Source: a virus
Length of the DNA stretch: 64,000 bases
IMG/VR virus record: IMGVR_UViG_3300032931_001151
Span: 1 to 64,000 of that record
Strand: one strand, 5' to 3'
The translations under genes were made by a program, and so were the position numbers. This document shows, piece after piece, positions 51,201-58,977 of this stretch; position 1 is the first letter of the stretch, and every line of letters begins with the position of its first letter. Under the pieces are notes generated by a model. It saw only the letters and a list, made by a program, of their open reading frames with translations, made no database searches and was not told where the DNA came from.

Positions 51201-53646
51201 CAATACATCAAATGGCACCGGATTCTCCGGTGCTTGGTATGGATGTTCCGGGTTGACTTCGTTCCCACTCATTAACACCGCAAACGGCATCAACTTCTCG
51301 TATACTTGGGGTAATTGTACCAATTTAACATCAGTCCCGCTTCTTAACATGCGGAAGATCACTAACGGCTCTCAATGTTTCTTAAACGACACTTTAGACA
51401 CCACTTCGTATAGTGACTTGTTGATCGACATGGCACTTGGGGTCACAACTAGTGTAACATTTGATGGTGGCAATAGTAAATACAACACTGCGGGTTCTAC
51501 TGCTCGCTCTACACTAGAAGGTCGTGATTGGACTATTATTGATGGTGGTGTCGCACCCGTAGTGTCCAGTCCAATGATATTAATTGTTGATACGACCAAG
51601 ACTGGTAGTGCTAATAATATATTCATATTACCATGTAATGGTTCTGGTTATGACGCCCAAATTGACTGGGGGGACGGAGACGTTGAAACTATTACCGGAT
51701 CACCTGGAAATGTAACTCACGAATATTCCTCTTCCGGCATCTATAATGTATCAATTTTAGAAAATGTTGTAGGTGGATTCCCAACCATATACTTCAATAA
51801 TAGTGGTGACTGTCTCAAGCTTATGCAACTTTCTCAATGGGGTACTAACAAATGGATCTCGTTCGTCCATTCATTCCATGGATGTGGTAATTTAACTATT
51901 ACCGCTACCGATTCCGCAACCGCCAACACTGGATCCGTTGAGAATTTCAGTTTTGCTTGGCGTAGTTGTTCTAGCATGATATCCTTCCCACTCATTGATA
52001 CAAGTAGCGGCACTGATTTTAGTTATACTTGGGCGCAATGTAGTGGTTTGACATCCTTCCCTTTACTAGATACAAGTAATGTAATTAATTTTTCCGGCTC
52101 GTGGTTTCTTTGCAGTGGGTTGACATCCTTCCCACTCATTAACACGAGTAACGGAACTACCTTTACTTCTTCGTGGTCTAATTGTGGTAATTTGCTAGAA
52201 TTCCCATTACTAGATACCGCTAAGGGGACGGCTTTCAACGCCGCATGGCAAAATTGTTATTCTCTAACTTCATTCCCAGTATTAGATGTTGGCGAAGGAA
52301 TTAATTTCGCATCTACTTGGGGTGGTATTGGAGCGGCCACATTCCCACTATTGGATACAAGTAAGGGAACCGACTTCTCTAGTGCTTGGGTTAGTTCTAA
52401 CTTAACAGAATTCCCACTATTGGATACAAGTAAGGGAACCGACTTCTCTAGTGCTTGGAATGCTTGCACTAGTTTAACCTCATTCCCACTATTGGATACA
52501 AGTAATGGTACAAATTTTGATAGCACTTGGGCTTCTTGTTCAAATTTAACTAGTTTCCCAACTCTCAATCTACGAAAAATTACCACTGGATCGAGTTGTT
52601 TCAACAATACTCCTATTGGTACGGAATCATATAGCAACTTGCTAATTGATATGGCTCTCGGTGCAACTACGGGAGTGAACTTTGGAGCTGGAAGCAATAA
52701 ATACAGTGCTGCTGGCGCAACTGCTCGTGCCACATTAGTAGGACGTAGTTGGAATATTAGCGATGGCGGATCCGCCGCTTCAATGATCATTACAGTGGAT
52801 ACAACCCAACTTGGTAGTTCAGCATCTGACGCATTCACATTGCCTTGTTACGGATCAGACTATAATGCCACGATTAATTGGGGTGATGAATCTAGTCAAA
52901 CCATTACCGGTTCACCTGGCGATGTTACACACGTCTATAGTGACTATGGCGAAGGCACATACAATATTACGATTACCGAAAACGTAGTAGGCGGCTTCCC
53001 GACAATCTACTTCAATAATAGTGGTGATTGTCTCAAGCTTATGCAAATTTCTCAATGGGGAACCAACAAGTGGCTAGATATGAAGAATGCATTTTATGGA
53101 TGTAGAAATATGACTATAACTGCTACTGATGGAGCAACGGCTAATACGGGAGCAGTTACTAACTTCTCTTCCGCTTGGTTATATTGTTCTGGATTAACAT
53201 CATTCCCGCTCATTGATACTAGTAGTGGCATCAACTTCTCCGGAACTTGGGGGGGATGCTCTAACTTGACATCGTTCCCACTCATTAACACCGCCAACGG
53301 CACCGACTTCTCCTACACTTGGAATAGTTGTTATAATTTGGAATCGTTCTCACTCATTAACACCACCAATGGCACTAACTTCACCGGGACTTGGGCTTAT
53401 TGTGTTAAGTTGACATCATTCCCAACGATTAACCTACAGAATATTATATATGGCAATGGATGCTTCACTTCGGACACTCTAGATACCGACTCATATAGCA
53501 ACTTGCTAATCAACATGGCTCTTGGTGCTACTACTGGTGTTACTTTTGACGGTGGTAATAGTAAGTATAATACGGCAGGTGCTACCGCTCGTTCTACACT
53601 AGATGGTAGGAGTTGGATAATTACCGATGGTGGTGCCGCACCATAA
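48289..53646 (+). CDS. Giant tail fibre with PKD-like and BspA-type leucine-rich repeats
   Basis: A 1785-residue protein, the largest in the window. Residues 1-800 are beta rich with several jelly-roll-like segments. Then three homologous modules start near 809, 1096 and 1499. Each opens with a PKD-like domain (DWGD, then VGGFPTIYFNN), continues with KLMQISQWGTNKW and a set of 23-24-residue BspA/DUF285 leucine-rich units (CSGLTSFPLINTSNGT type), and ends LLIDMALGxTT and SKYNTAG, then a DGG linker. Modules one and three are about 287 residues, the middle about 403. Likely a receptor-binding fibre. AAGGTGAC precedes the ATG. Confidence 0.8.
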   Translation: MTIINTVQYAFDGSRTLLDTTCYSFLSYSTEDGYADYTEESKTGYGAGDYIIFNNVVGSEWYIGSDVSFQSLYMALNTIGVKGTGNIVWEYASGPSTWSTLTMAGSGTADLTSPTYEAALDWDTPSDWVDSTVNEISARWIRCRMTSTYTTPPAIIFASIGRTTYWSKTIDIPYTSINWQSTYLDWSLYLNNNYGAIRFVAVYARLGGTGSWVRLTSPSTGYTGTNNQMSIKNIIDLYPLFKLNWIAGDTQLLEIRFAITAISSNNGSDYVTELAGRLNLTYQYDATENNDTIIKTIRIPLKSLPNGISNIDQLVDTIPALNTFLPESSKIIKDWWIEVEGNNCNNESDNSVYGLQAHIDNLSSEYLINCVNTSFSSSYHWSVYSLNSLDLDTSNSHSFYLMATEPNNLFNTVNSVVYVTYTYSKSLSTTVLQSLIIPLGYASTPLRTSDAINSDGQQFNLTRPIWIAEPGNITIQKSGIRITCEELTYASNAQVYAIQTVGDSAFTEYQIGTRGNPAGQISIMHPLDNLSLIHGKNYIGLTMYSLYNDFVSRGRSHVLYLNYTSNVDPKGEWRHNKTIMSLLMNMSYVEGTWANYANFCSIGTSEQSNYLINDASLMIYETGQVSQPFNLYATIYNDTSQHTALQWSMEHSGPIKFLTTEHTSQFYVPVLEWFSQISDGIKPISNVSGKMKPYIGNGYGIIATQNSLKSLIGMTTFHSISTDISGRMYRMPGTPNEVILISSDVQDLGCITKQATINSDGTYSISWPDDSADIAILAHYSGSAYAITQRNKSSIPKYIPPAQPLPFKMLIDTTKDGSATNHFILPLDGVSTYNFDIDWGDSNIQTITSNTSIDHTYSAPGVYTISITENVVGGFPTIYFNNMGDCLKLMQISQWGTNKWVSLIRSFNGCSNMNIVATDVATANTSSITSLSYAWRNCSGLTSFPLINTSNVTDFEGAWWNCSGLTSFPLINTSNGTGFSGAWYGCSGLTSFPLINTANGINFSYTWGNCTNLTSVPLLNMRKITNGSQCFLNDTLDTTSYSDLLIDMALGVTTSVTFDGGNSKYNTAGSTARSTLEGRDWTIIDGGVAPVVSSPMILIVDTTKTGSANNIFILPCNGSGYDAQIDWGDGDVETITGSPGNVTHEYSSSGIYNVSILENVVGGFPTIYFNNSGDCLKLMQLSQWGTNKWISFVHSFHGCGNLTITATDSATANTGSVENFSFAWRSCSSMISFPLIDTSSGTDFSYTWAQCSGLTSFPLLDTSNVINFSGSWFLCSGLTSFPLINTSNGTTFTSSWSNCGNLLEFPLLDTAKGTAFNAAWQNCYSLTSFPVLDVGEGINFASTWGGIGAATFPLLDTSKGTDFSSAWVSSNLTEFPLLDTSKGTDFSSAWNACTSLTSFPLLDTSNGTNFDSTWASCSNLTSFPTLNLRKITTGSSCFNNTPIGTESYSNLLIDMALGATTGVNFGAGSNKYSAAGATARATLVGRSWNISDGGSAASMIITVDTTQLGSSASDAFTLPCYGSDYNATINWGDESSQTITGSPGDVTHVYSDYGEGTYNITITENVVGGFPTIYFNNSGDCLKLMQISQWGTNKWLDMKNAFYGCRNMTITATDGATANTGAVTNFSSAWLYCSGLTSFPLIDTSSGINFSGTWGGCSNLTSFPLINTANGTDFSYTWNSCYNLESFSLINTTNGTNFTGTWAYCVKLTSFPTINLQNIIYGNGCFTSDTLDTDSYSNLLINMALGATTGVTFDGGNSKYNTAGATARSTLDGRSWIITDGGAAP
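51097..51310 (+). repeat. 72-base tandem repeats in the fibre gene
   Basis: Three units starting at 51097, 51169 and about 51241 begin with nearly identical DNA (TTCCGGGTTGACTTCGTTCC), encoding successive BspA-type units. Near-identity at synonymous sites shows recent duplication or gene conversion. Confidence 0.8.
52342..52458 (+). repeat. 69-base tandem repeat in the fibre gene
   Basis: The sequence starting TTCCCACTATTGGATACAAG recurs 69 bases later (52342 and 52411) with 48 bases identical, another recently duplicated leucine-rich unit in the middle module. A third, partly matching copy follows near 52483. Confidence 0.75.
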
Positions 53647-53648
53647 AA

Positions 53649-54434
53649 TCATCCATTTAGCGGATACTTAGAGATATCAAAAGTATTTTCTCCAAGCGGA
53701 ATATGTGACATTCCGTTATAGTTATGGATGATATAAGATTGAACTATATTTGATACAAATGAATTAACTTTATCATAATCCGGCTTTTCCGGAAGTTTTG
53801 AAGATGCAAAAGCATCATTCATTTCATTGATATTGTTATTAAGGAAAGATAAACATTCCTCTTTAGTATAATCATAATTTCTCATTTTGGAAACAATATC
53901 TTTATCAACCCCCTTAAGAGTTGGGTCAAGTTTTCCTTCCGACATTAGCATAACGCATTGTTTAGCTAGACGATATGCATTTGATGCAAACTTTCCGTCA
54001 TAACCATAAGTATCAAATAAATCTTTCCTCTTACCTACACGAATAGAAGTGGTGAATTCTTTTATTTGACTATAGTGATAATTGAAAAATGGAAGAAATA
54101 GATGCTTTGTTATCATATTATCACGAACAAATCTAGCAACTATTTCCCCAATCGGAGTAGTATGTAAAACAAATTTTGAATCGGCACAAAATGGCTCCAA
54201 AATTGTTGGATTTCCTTTAAAAAGTAAATTGAAGCATCTACGAACTTCATAAATAGTCCCATTAAAATTTTCATTGCCTAGTTTCCCATTTGAATAGTCT
54301 TGTTGCTCTTTGGATTTTAGTCCACAATATTCGTCAATTTCATTGAGGCCGACGCCTTTTACGTCAAAATCCGAGTCATCCTTATTAGTACCATAAAGGC
54401 GGGATCCAACGATAGCAATGTAAATGGGTTTCAT
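53649..54434 (-). CDS. RlaP-type nucleotidyltransferase
   Basis: A 261-residue nucleotidyltransferase of the RlaP-like group. AIVGSRLYGTNKDDSDFDVKG carries the GS and DxD (Asp22, Asp24) site; EVRRCFNLLFKGNPTILE is the next conserved block. The family is thought to transfer nucleotides to RNA or other acceptors; no substrate is established here. It follows its own promoter (54468-54495) and is convergent with the fibre gene. Confidence 0.75.
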   Translation of the reverse strand: MKPIYIAIVGSRLYGTNKDDSDFDVKGVGLNEIDEYCGLKSKEQQDYSNGKLGNENFNGTIYEVRRCFNLLFKGNPTILEPFCADSKFVLHTTPIGEIVARFVRDNMITKHLFLPFFNYHYSQIKEFTTSIRVGKRKDLFDTYGYDGKFASNAYRLAKQCVMLMSEGKLDPTLKGVDKDIVSKMRNYDYTKEECLSFLNNNINEMNDAFASSKLPEKPDYDKVNSFVSNIVQSYIIHNYNGMSHIPLGENTFDISKYPLNG

Positions 54435-54467
54435 TTTACTTCCTTAAAAGCTAATTGTATTGACCTC

Positions 54468-54495
54468 ATTATATTGATATTTTTCAAAGAGTCAA
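54468..54495 (-). promoter_or_regulatory. Sigma70-type promoter
   Basis: Minus strand TTGACT (54495-54490), 16-base spacer, TATAAT (54473-54468), for the RlaP-like gene. The -35 box lies in the last codons of the upstream 50-residue gene. Confidence 0.8.
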
Positions 54496-54636
54496 TTGCC
54501 AATTTTCTTTACTTTCTTTAGAAAGTTTATTGCCTAAAACTAGAATAGCGAAATAAAGTTGTGCTATATCCTTGGTTACTTCATCTCCATTTTTTATGGA
54601 CTCATATATTTCCATAGCGTGTTCAAGATTTTCCAT
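54484..54636 (-). CDS. 50-residue helical protein
   Basis: A short gene starting MENLEHAMEIYESIKNGDEV, ending NWQLTL. GGAAAT precedes the ATG, which lies two bases after the stop of the upstream gene. The protein looks like one or two amphipathic helices. Function unknown. Confidence 0.6.
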   Translation of the reverse strand: MENLEHAMEIYESIKNGDEVTKDIAQLYFAILVLGNKLSKESKENWQLTL

Positions 54637-54638
54637 GT

Positions 54639-54887
54639 TTATTTCCAATTTGTATATGTGTGAGAGTCTTCATTAGTTTTCTCGTTAATTTGATTCAATG
54701 CGGCTCTACACATAATTTGTATTTCTTCAAGAACTTCGGGCGAAATTGCTAATCTAATCTCCCTTTCCCCTTTTATACTATAGTGGTTAATTATTAAAAA
54801 TAATTCTTTATTTTTTGATTCAACAAATAGATCAAATTCCTCATCATTATCATTGACAAAACCACGACTAGCGATAATATCATCCAT
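54639..54887 (-). CDS. Small hypothetical protein
   Basis: An 82-residue protein with a beta-hairpin-like middle (KELFLIINHYSIKGEREIRL) and a C-terminal helix. It follows the transglycosylase gene with a one-base gap. Not recognised. Confidence 0.6.
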   Translation of the reverse strand: MDDIIASRGFVNDNDEEFDLFVESKNKELFLIINHYSIKGEREIRLAISPEVLEEIQIMCRAALNQINEKTNEDSHTYTNWK

Positions 54888-54888
54888 T

Positions 54889-55560
54889 TTATTTTTCTCC
54901 TAGATTTTTAACGGCATTATAATACTCATTAGCACTATTAATATATCTTCTATAATTAGAAGGTCCAACATTATACATACCAATAGCAATTTTCCAATTT
55001 TCATGCGCAGGGCCATTATATAAGTACATTAGATATCTAATAGTTAATTCTTCGGCATATTTAGTATCTTTTTCTAATTTCCAAAATTGTTCATTTGATT
55101 TATGTATAACCTCAAAACAAATCCTTTTCATTTGGAATGGACCTCTCTCCCCCGACGAACCCCTACGTTTATCAACATATATTATAGATCCTATAGAAGA
55201 ATAATAAGAAGTAGTCTCCCTCATTAACATGCCTTTTAGAACCCAAGGAGGGATAAGAGATTTAGGAGTTTCAATAATTGGAATCGTAGGTGCTACTATA
55301 GATACTATTGGATTTGGAATATCTAATTTGTCATAATATATAGTAGGAATTTCAATTTTATTATTAATTCTATAATTATATGCATCTTTATAGAATTGAT
55401 ATTCGGAATAGTAGATAAAACGGGATTCTATCTTTATTGGGGAGTCTTCATCTAAATTTGTCGTTGTTAAAGATGAAAAAGAAGAAAGACAAACTAGACA
55501 AAATATACCTAAACATATATTTATCAACGATTTAAGAATTTTTTTAGTAATTTCATTCAT
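54889..55560 (-). CDS. Lytic transglycosylase-like (SLT fold) protein
   Basis: A 223-residue protein with an N-terminal hydrophobic segment (about 10-30, ICLGIFCLVCLSSF), either signal peptide or membrane anchor, and a lysozyme-like C-terminal domain. MLMRETTSYY puts the probable catalytic glutamate at 115; GERGPFQM, a helix and IGMYNVGPSNYRRYI correspond to the SLT motifs. It would cleave peptidoglycan at entry or lysis. First gene after the promoter at 55589-55615. Confidence 0.7.
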   Translation of the reverse strand: MNEITKKILKSLINICLGIFCLVCLSSFSSLTTTNLDEDSPIKIESRFIYYSEYQFYKDAYNYRINNKIEIPTIYYDKLDIPNPIVSIVAPTIPIIETPKSLIPPWVLKGMLMRETTSYYSSIGSIIYVDKRRGSSGERGPFQMKRICFEVIHKSNEQFWKLEKDTKYAEELTIRYLMYLYNGPAHENWKIAIGMYNVGPSNYRRYINSANEYYNAVKNLGEK

Positions 55561-55588
55561 GTTGGTGAATATTTTCCTTATGAGATTG

Positions 55589-55615
55589 ATTATAGTCCAA
55601 AAATTAAGATGTCAA
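55589..55615 (-). promoter_or_regulatory. Sigma70-type promoter
   Basis: Minus strand TTGACA (55615-55610), 15-base spacer, TATAAT (55594-55589), for the transglycosylase operon. It partly overlaps the divergent late-promoter hairpin. Confidence 0.7.
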
Positions 55616-55637
55616 TAGTTGCTATAAATATCTATTG
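55613..55637 (+). promoter_or_regulatory. T4-like late promoter in a small hairpin
   Basis: TATAAATA (55623-55630) lies in the loop between CAATAG (55613-55618) and CTATTG (55632-55637). The 3' arm abuts the Shine-Dalgarno GGGGAA of the gene at 55646. Confidence 0.55.
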
Positions 55638-55645
55638 GGGAATTT

Positions 55646-55801
55646 ATGAGAAATAAAATAATAAAAGTATTTATTGAAAGAAAAAAGAAATCATTAATTA
55701 ATGATATGGTCAATATTGACCCTAATTCTAAAAGTGATCATATTCAACAACATATGATTCAAAAGCCCATTCAATCTGGATATTCAATAAACATTCCTTA
55801 A
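55646..55801 (+). CDS. 51-residue protein with RNKI-type tag
   Basis: A short gene starting MRNKIIKVFIERKKKSLIND, with GGGGAATTT before the ATG. The first ten residues match the tag on the proteins at 13140, 42492 and 57070. The rest is polar, Gln and Ile rich. Located behind an exact late octamer. It may be a small head or scaffold protein. Confidence 0.6.
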   Translation: MRNKIIKVFIERKKKSLINDMVNIDPNSKSDHIQQHMIQKPIQSGYSINIP

Positions 55802-55816
55802 AAAATGGTTTCCATG

Positions 55817-55825
55817 TGATATAAT
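55817..55825 (+). promoter_or_regulatory. Possible extended -10 promoter
   Basis: TGATATAAT is an extended -10 element 33 bases before the ATG at 55858. No convincing -35. Confidence 0.4.
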
Positions 55826-55857
55826 AGTAAAACATATTCAATTGAAAGGAATATATT

Positions 55858-56109
55858 ATGTCAGAACCATCACCAACTCAACTTAACATTGGCCATTTAA
55901 AGAATGTCCTTTTATTAGCAAGACATGGAATTGCGGCAATTGGCGCAAAATTACCAGCACAAGAGGGTAAAGCCGCATTTGAAAGTCTCGGTGAAGTTGA
56001 AAAATTTGTTATTGATTTTGAAAAAATGCAACAAACACAACAACAAGTTCAAAGTCAACCCGCACAAGTTGAGGAACCATTTGAAGTTCATACTGTAAAA
56101 ATTCAATAA
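55858..56109 (+). CDS. Small hypothetical protein
   Basis: An 83-residue protein, Ala/Gln rich, with one or two helices (HLKNVLLLARHGIAAIGAKL) and a Gln-rich acidic tail. GAAAGGAAT precedes the ATG. Sits among late virion-type genes; possibly a head or tail accessory protein. Confidence 0.6.
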   Translation: MSEPSPTQLNIGHLKNVLLLARHGIAAIGAKLPAQEGKAAFESLGEVEKFVIDFEKMQQTQQQVQSQPAQVEEPFEVHTVKIQ

Positions 56110-56119
56110 GAACTTTAAT

Positions 56120-56163
56120 CCCCTATAATTATAAATAGGTTATAGAAGAACTATTTTAGGGGG
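56120..56163 (+). promoter_or_regulatory. T4-like late promoter inside an RBS-masking hairpin
   Basis: CCCCTA (56120-56125) pairs with TAGGGG (56157-56162), and AATAG (56134-56138) with CTATT (56151-56155). TATAAATA occupies 56130-56137. The 3' arm holds the Shine-Dalgarno AGGGGG of the gene at 56169. RNA started at the octamer would lack the 5' arm. Confidence 0.6.
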
Positions 56164-56168
56164 TTATA

Positions 56169-57077
56169 ATGGATATTAATAGAATAAGAAAAGCCTTACA
56201 AGAGGATGGGGGTGCGGTTGCCGCTGGAACTTCTTCTACCCCCGCCAATTCGGGTCCGGGATTAAATAGTCAAGGTATTGCGCCATTTAAAGCTAAAATG
56301 GGGTCTTGGAGAAGACAACAAGACGAAGAAGTAGATCCCCAATCCCCAGGAGTTGTTCAAAGTACCCAACATGCTTCCGATGCACAACTAATCAATCCTT
56401 GGGCTGGTAAACTTTCCGAAGTTACCCATGAAGTAGTTAATCTATTTGACGAAGAGCGAATGAATTACAAAGAAACTAGGTTAACCCCTTTTAGTGGATT
56501 ACAATTGGAAGATTTTGAAGTTGGAATAGAAAACATATACAATAAACTATCAAAGATTATTCATTACAATATAATGAATACTACGGATACTTCTAATAAA
56601 GATATTCATAAGTTAAAAAATAAATATAATATATTGAAGAGACAAGCATTACAACAAATTGAAGATGCTATTTACACTATAGAAGGTGGAACATCAACAA
56701 TATTAGAAGACGATTTAAATCTCGGTGATATATTCTTTGTAATGTGCATGATGAATGCATATAGTAGCGATGAAGGATATGACCCTCTTAAATATGCCGA
56801 TTCACAAGTTGATAGATTACTTGAAATTTCTAAAGATGATGCAATTGAGTTGGTTCACCATTTATATAAAACTTTAATTCCAACTTTAAAACCAACAAAA
56901 TCTTCAAAATTAGGAATAGCATCGGAAACTTTAGATGCTATTAATAAAGAAAAATGGGGAGAAGCATTATTTTGGAATAAACTCCGAAAAACTCTTGAAG
57001 TCATGACACCAACCAACGACTCTAACGAATATGATACCGAATTACCACAAGAAGAACCGGAAGAAGAAAATGTTTAA
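56169..57077 (+). CDS. Late protein with N-terminal tag-like sequence
   Basis: A 302-residue protein starting MDINRIRKALQEDGGAVAAG, a variant of the tag with a possible LQE cleavage site. A Ser/Gly/Pro/Ala linker follows to about residue 75; the remainder is helical and acidic, with a segment DEERMNYKETRLTPFSGLQL. No family recognised. Probably a head or internal virion protein from context. Confidence 0.65.
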   Translation: MDINRIRKALQEDGGAVAAGTSSTPANSGPGLNSQGIAPFKAKMGSWRRQQDEEVDPQSPGVVQSTQHASDAQLINPWAGKLSEVTHEVVNLFDEERMNYKETRLTPFSGLQLEDFEVGIENIYNKLSKIIHYNIMNTTDTSNKDIHKLKNKYNILKRQALQQIEDAIYTIEGGTSTILEDDLNLGDIFFVMCMMNAYSSDEGYDPLKYADSQVDRLLEISKDDAIELVHHLYKTLIPTLKPTKSSKLGIASETLDAINKEKWGEALFWNKLRKTLEVMTPTNDSNEYDTELPQEEPEEENV

Positions 57078-57528
57078 AAATAAAATATTAAAGTTGTTTG
57101 AAAGCCCTAACGATTCGTTTCCCGGATCGGTTTCGAGAATTGGTATAGGAAGCCAATCGTCAACTCAAAGCGGATTACAATCTCGTTGTCCTTCTTTTCC
57201 ATTACAAGGAAATCAATCAATACACGAAGAAGAAATCCCACAAGATGCCATTGAACCTCTACAATTAAATGATATAACTATTGAAGGCTACATTGTTGTT
57301 AAAAATGGAACCCCAACCAATATTAGATATAAATTAATAAAAAATGGGGTTCCTTTACCCGTAGATCCAACTAAAGAAAAAAGTAAAAATATAGGACACA
57401 CATCCCATCAAGTATTAAAAAAATTATCAATGTTGTCAAATAAGATTCAATTAATTAAAAAATTCATTCAATATGACAGAAAGAACATTATTAATTTAAA
57501 AACTAAACAACAATCGAAAATTGGATAA
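57070..57528 (+). CDS. Late protein with RNKI-type tag
   Basis: A 152-residue protein whose ATG at 57070 lies inside the end of the upstream gene and begins MFKNKILKLFESPNDSFPGS. A Ser/Gln/Gly-rich linker and a lysine-rich C-terminus follow. LFE-S after the tag resembles a prohead-protease site. Longer upstream reading in this frame is rejected because it precedes the tag. Confidence 0.6.
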   Translation: MFKNKILKLFESPNDSFPGSVSRIGIGSQSSTQSGLQSRCPSFPLQGNQSIHEEEIPQDAIEPLQLNDITIEGYIVVKNGTPTNIRYKLIKNGVPLPVDPTKEKSKNIGHTSHQVLKKLSMLSNKIQLIKKFIQYDRKNIINLKTKQQSKIG

Positions 57529-57531
57529 TAT

Positions 57532-58956
57532 ATGTCCCCCGTGACTCCTATAATAAATACTAATTTTTATGGATTTGATTATTATGAGGTTGCATATACT
57601 TGTGTGGGCGTGCAATATCCAGTTTTGGGGGATGTGATATTCCCTAATATAACATTTTCTAAAGCACCCTATCAAGAATTAATAGCCAATATATCCGTAA
57701 AAGATTGCCCCACTCCGCAAACCGTTGATCAACTATTTACAACTAGTTTATCAAGTAGGTCTACCATTACAATAAACGACATAAGAGCAAACAATATAAT
57801 AGCAGACAATATAGGAATTCAATTCTATACTACAAATTGGGAAGATTCTTTAATTCTTTGCGACGAAATAAATAATGCACACACTTTAAACATTAGTATT
57901 GATGGAAGTTATGCAACCGCCGAACAATTAGAACTTGCTAAAGAACAAAATTGGGATACTTGGTGGAATACACTATTATCTATGAAAGTTGACTTGACCG
58001 ACTATTTCCAAATGGGAGACACTCAACTTTATAGTGGAGGTTCAAAAAGAGATTCGCTAAATTTAGTTGGTAGACTTATAGTTCCAAGCCATACAATAGT
58101 CTCAAGAAGTGGAGTTACAACTATAAGTGCAGGAGATATATTTAATGCTTGTAGTAATAATTATACTATTTCTATAGGCTATGAGGCTTTTACACAATAT
58201 TTTGAATCGCCATATGGAAGTTGTTGCATTATACAAAATGACATGCAAAAAAATTGGACTATTTCAACAAGCATGTCTTCGCCATATAACATTACTATTA
58301 CCCCCCTACATATGAATGATACTAATGGTCAAATACTATTAAATATACCTTCTAAGTTTTTTGACGATATAAGATCGAATCCGTCGCTATTAAATCAACA
58401 ATTTACACTTCAATGGACTATTAATCTAACAGTTCAAGGCGATTGTTTAGCCAATGCCATGGTAGATAAGTATATTAACACATTGTATCCATATAGCAAC
58501 CAAGGACAATTATATTATCAACCCGGATGTGGTATAATTTTCAATAATGCACAAGAGTATGCTTCAACTATTTTAGCCACTTTAGATACTATGAAAACTA
58601 CCATTAGAAGTTTATTTTCAACTACTTATAATTGCTATGTTCGATTATTGTCGCAAACCGATATGTATGGGGATATTATTATTGGCAAAGGTAGATTCTA
58701 CAATCACCACGGCTCGGAATGTTCTTTCTTATTAAAACAAGTTCTTAGACCAATAATAAATGTTCCAACTTCTAATGAAACTACAAAAGGGCTTACGTTA
58801 CCAAACTCTAATGCCGTAGTACCAACTATTCAAACTAGTACTATAATTCCTACTACATTAGCACCTAATATTAGTCCAACTACCTTTTCTAATCTATTCA
58901 AGAAAACCGGCAATAAATTATGTCAAGTTTTACCAACAAATCTCAAATATAAATAA
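57532..58956 (+). CDS. Probable virion structural protein
   Basis: A 474-residue beta-rich protein, Asn/Thr/Ser rich, with 13 or so cysteines and a Pro/Thr-rich C-terminal region (VPTIQTSTIIPTTLAPN). No enzymatic motif. Composition and location between late genes suggest a structural or decoration protein. The late octamer for the next gene lies in its last codons. Confidence 0.6.
   Translation: MSPVTPIINTNFYGFDYYEVAYTCVGVQYPVLGDVIFPNITFSKAPYQELIANISVKDCPTPQTVDQLFTTSLSSRSTITINDIRANNIIADNIGIQFYTTNWEDSLILCDEINNAHTLNISIDGSYATAEQLELAKEQNWDTWWNTLLSMKVDLTDYFQMGDTQLYSGGSKRDSLNLVGRLIVPSHTIVSRSGVTTISAGDIFNACSNNYTISIGYEAFTQYFESPYGSCCIIQNDMQKNWTISTSMSSPYNITITPLHMNDTNGQILLNIPSKFFDDIRSNPSLLNQQFTLQWTINLTVQGDCLANAMVDKYINTLYPYSNQGQLYYQPGCGIIFNNAQEYASTILATLDTMKTTIRSLFSTTYNCYVRLLSQTDMYGDIIIGKGRFYNHHGSECSFLLKQVLRPIINVPTSNETTKGLTLPNSNAVVPTIQTSTIIPTTLAPNISPTTFSNLFKKTGNKLCQVLPTNLKYK
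58948..58955 (+). promoter_or_regulatory. T4-like late promoter
   Basis: TATAAATA within the final codons of the upstream gene, 23 bases before the ATG at 58978. Confidence 0.6.
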
Positions 58957-58977
58957 TAGAATAAAAGGATATTTTCA

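Noticed and set aside
51084-53303. Several open frames on the minus strand within the giant fibre gene
   Set aside because: They are antisense shadows of the leucine-rich repeats, share their periodicity and have no ribosome sites.
48289-53646. Repeat blocks suggestive of a diversity-generating retroelement
   Set aside because: No reverse transcriptase or adenine-biased template/variable pair is visible in the window; the repeats are structural units.
53644-53652. Terminator between convergent fibre and nucleotidyltransferase genes
   Set aside because: The stops are two bases apart and no stem-loop with a T run is visible.
55520-55531. GATAAATA on the minus strand near the start of the transglycosylase gene
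   Set aside because: It is inside the coding region and downstream of a good early promoter.
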